A stretch of DNA of 6,052 nucleotides from Candidatus Electrothrix marina (GTDB lineage: Bacteria; Desulfobacterota; Desulfobulbia; Desulfobulbales; Desulfobulbaceae): NCBI GenBank assembly GCA_004028495.1, contig MTKS01000108.1:1-6052 (forward strand), read 5' to 3'. Shown piece after piece: positions 5,745-6,052 of this stretch. Below the pieces are notes generated by a model. The model was not told the origin of the DNA. It searched no databases and saw only the letters and a program-made list of their open reading frames with translations. The translations under genes were made by a program, and so were the position numbers. Numbering within the stretch: position 1 is the stretch's first letter; the number at the start of each line of letters is the position of its first letter.

Positions 5745-6052
5745 CTACCAGCCTGCGGCATCAATAATGACATCCCATTTTGGCAATTTTTTCGACCTGC
5801 TGATTTTCTCCTCGTATTTTTTCATTTCCCGTTTTGTGAGCTTTACTCCTTTCTCATAGGTCTTTTTAACCAATTTGACGACGGGTTTGATTCCTTTCCA
5901 AGTCATCGTCGCGGCCCATTCAATAGTCTTGGGGATTGAATCCAGTATTTCTCCGTTCCAGTGTTCTTCCAGAATTCCCCAGCATCTTTCCACGGGGTTG
6001 TATTTGCTGTGATATGGCGGATAGTACAGCAGGCGAATTTTAAGACCTGTCT
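5745..6052 (-). CDS. ISAzo13-like DDE transposase, C-terminal part, cut by the window edge
   Basis: Only the last 101 codons are in the window; the frame stays open to the right edge (first full codon at 6050-6048). The visible part starts TGLKIRLLYYPPYHSKYNP and continues VERCWGILEEHWNG, the region around the third catalytic acid of this DDE family. The glutamate of NPVER (codon 5988-5990) is the likely catalytic residue. The following AATMTWKGIKPVVKLVKKTY and GVKLTKREMKKYEEKI are characteristic of ISAzo13 / Rhodopirellula-type transposases as I know them. A GTG at 5993 is not the start, since the signature continues upstream. The stop (TAG) follows DAAGW, which looks like a natural C-terminus. 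Whether the full element is intact cannot be seen. The end of the element must lie in the roughly 110 bases between 5635 and 5745, but no terminal repeat can be assigned without the other end. Confidence 0.85.
   Translation of the reverse strand, partial: TGLKIRLLYYPPYHSKYNPVERCWGILEEHWNGEILDSIPKTIEWAATMTWKGIKPVVKLVKKTYEKGVKLTKREMKKYEEKISRSKKLPKWDVIIDAAGW

Noticed and set aside
5676..5939. 87-residue open frame on the + strand
   Set aside because: It runs opposite the transposase C-terminus, which matches its family well; this frame shows no recognisable protein.
1..6052. CRISPR array, tRNA, rRNA or riboswitch
   Set aside because: No regularly spaced direct repeats, no cloverleaf with a TTC loop and acceptor pairing, and no rRNA or riboswitch consensus was seen in the gaps, all of which are under 150 bases.

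Overview
The window looks like chromosomal DNA of a Gram-negative bacterium, most likely a Desulfobacterota (Desulfobulbales-like) lineage. This is an inference from three things: the short MnmA with a PNPCxxCN motif, an ISAzo13-type transposase, and a GC-rich intergenic palindromic repeat of a kind I associate with such genomes. No rRNA or other decisive marker is present, so the taxon is uncertain.

Layout, left to right. Three housekeeping or envelope genes run on the + strand. The first is a phosphomannomutase/phosphoglucomutase (manB, 99-1472). The second is a bifunctional mannose-1-phosphate guanylyltransferase/mannose-6-phosphate isomerase (manC, 1605-3011). The third is the tRNA-U34 2-thiouridylase mnmA (3054-4109). 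ManC and ManB together supply all steps from fructose-6-P to GDP-mannose, the donor for mannose- or fucose-containing polysaccharides. A 75-bp bipartite palindromic element (1490-1564) fills most of the manB-manC gap and has pushed an open frame upstream of the true manC start. A fourth + strand gene (4191-4859) encodes a small three-helix membrane protein with a C-terminal cyclic-nucleotide-binding domain, an architecture resembling Popeye-domain proteins.

After a short convergent gap, the right part is on the - strand and accessory in character. A PIN-domain (VapC) toxin (4926-5336) overlaps by 10 nt the end of its Phd/YefM-type antitoxin (5327-5596). The antitoxin has a perfect Shine-Dalgarno and a 21-bp palindrome over its TATAAT-like promoter, which fits autoregulation. 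The right edge holds the last 101 codons of an ISAzo13-like transposase (5745-6052), cut by the window end, with its C-terminus facing the toxin-antitoxin promoter.

I see no CRISPR array, RNA gene, or clearly new multi-gene system. The items most worth a second look are the palindromic element, the membrane cyclic-nucleotide sensor, the three-cysteine MnmA, and the operator of the toxin-antitoxin pair. No gene-free stretch exceeds 300 bases.
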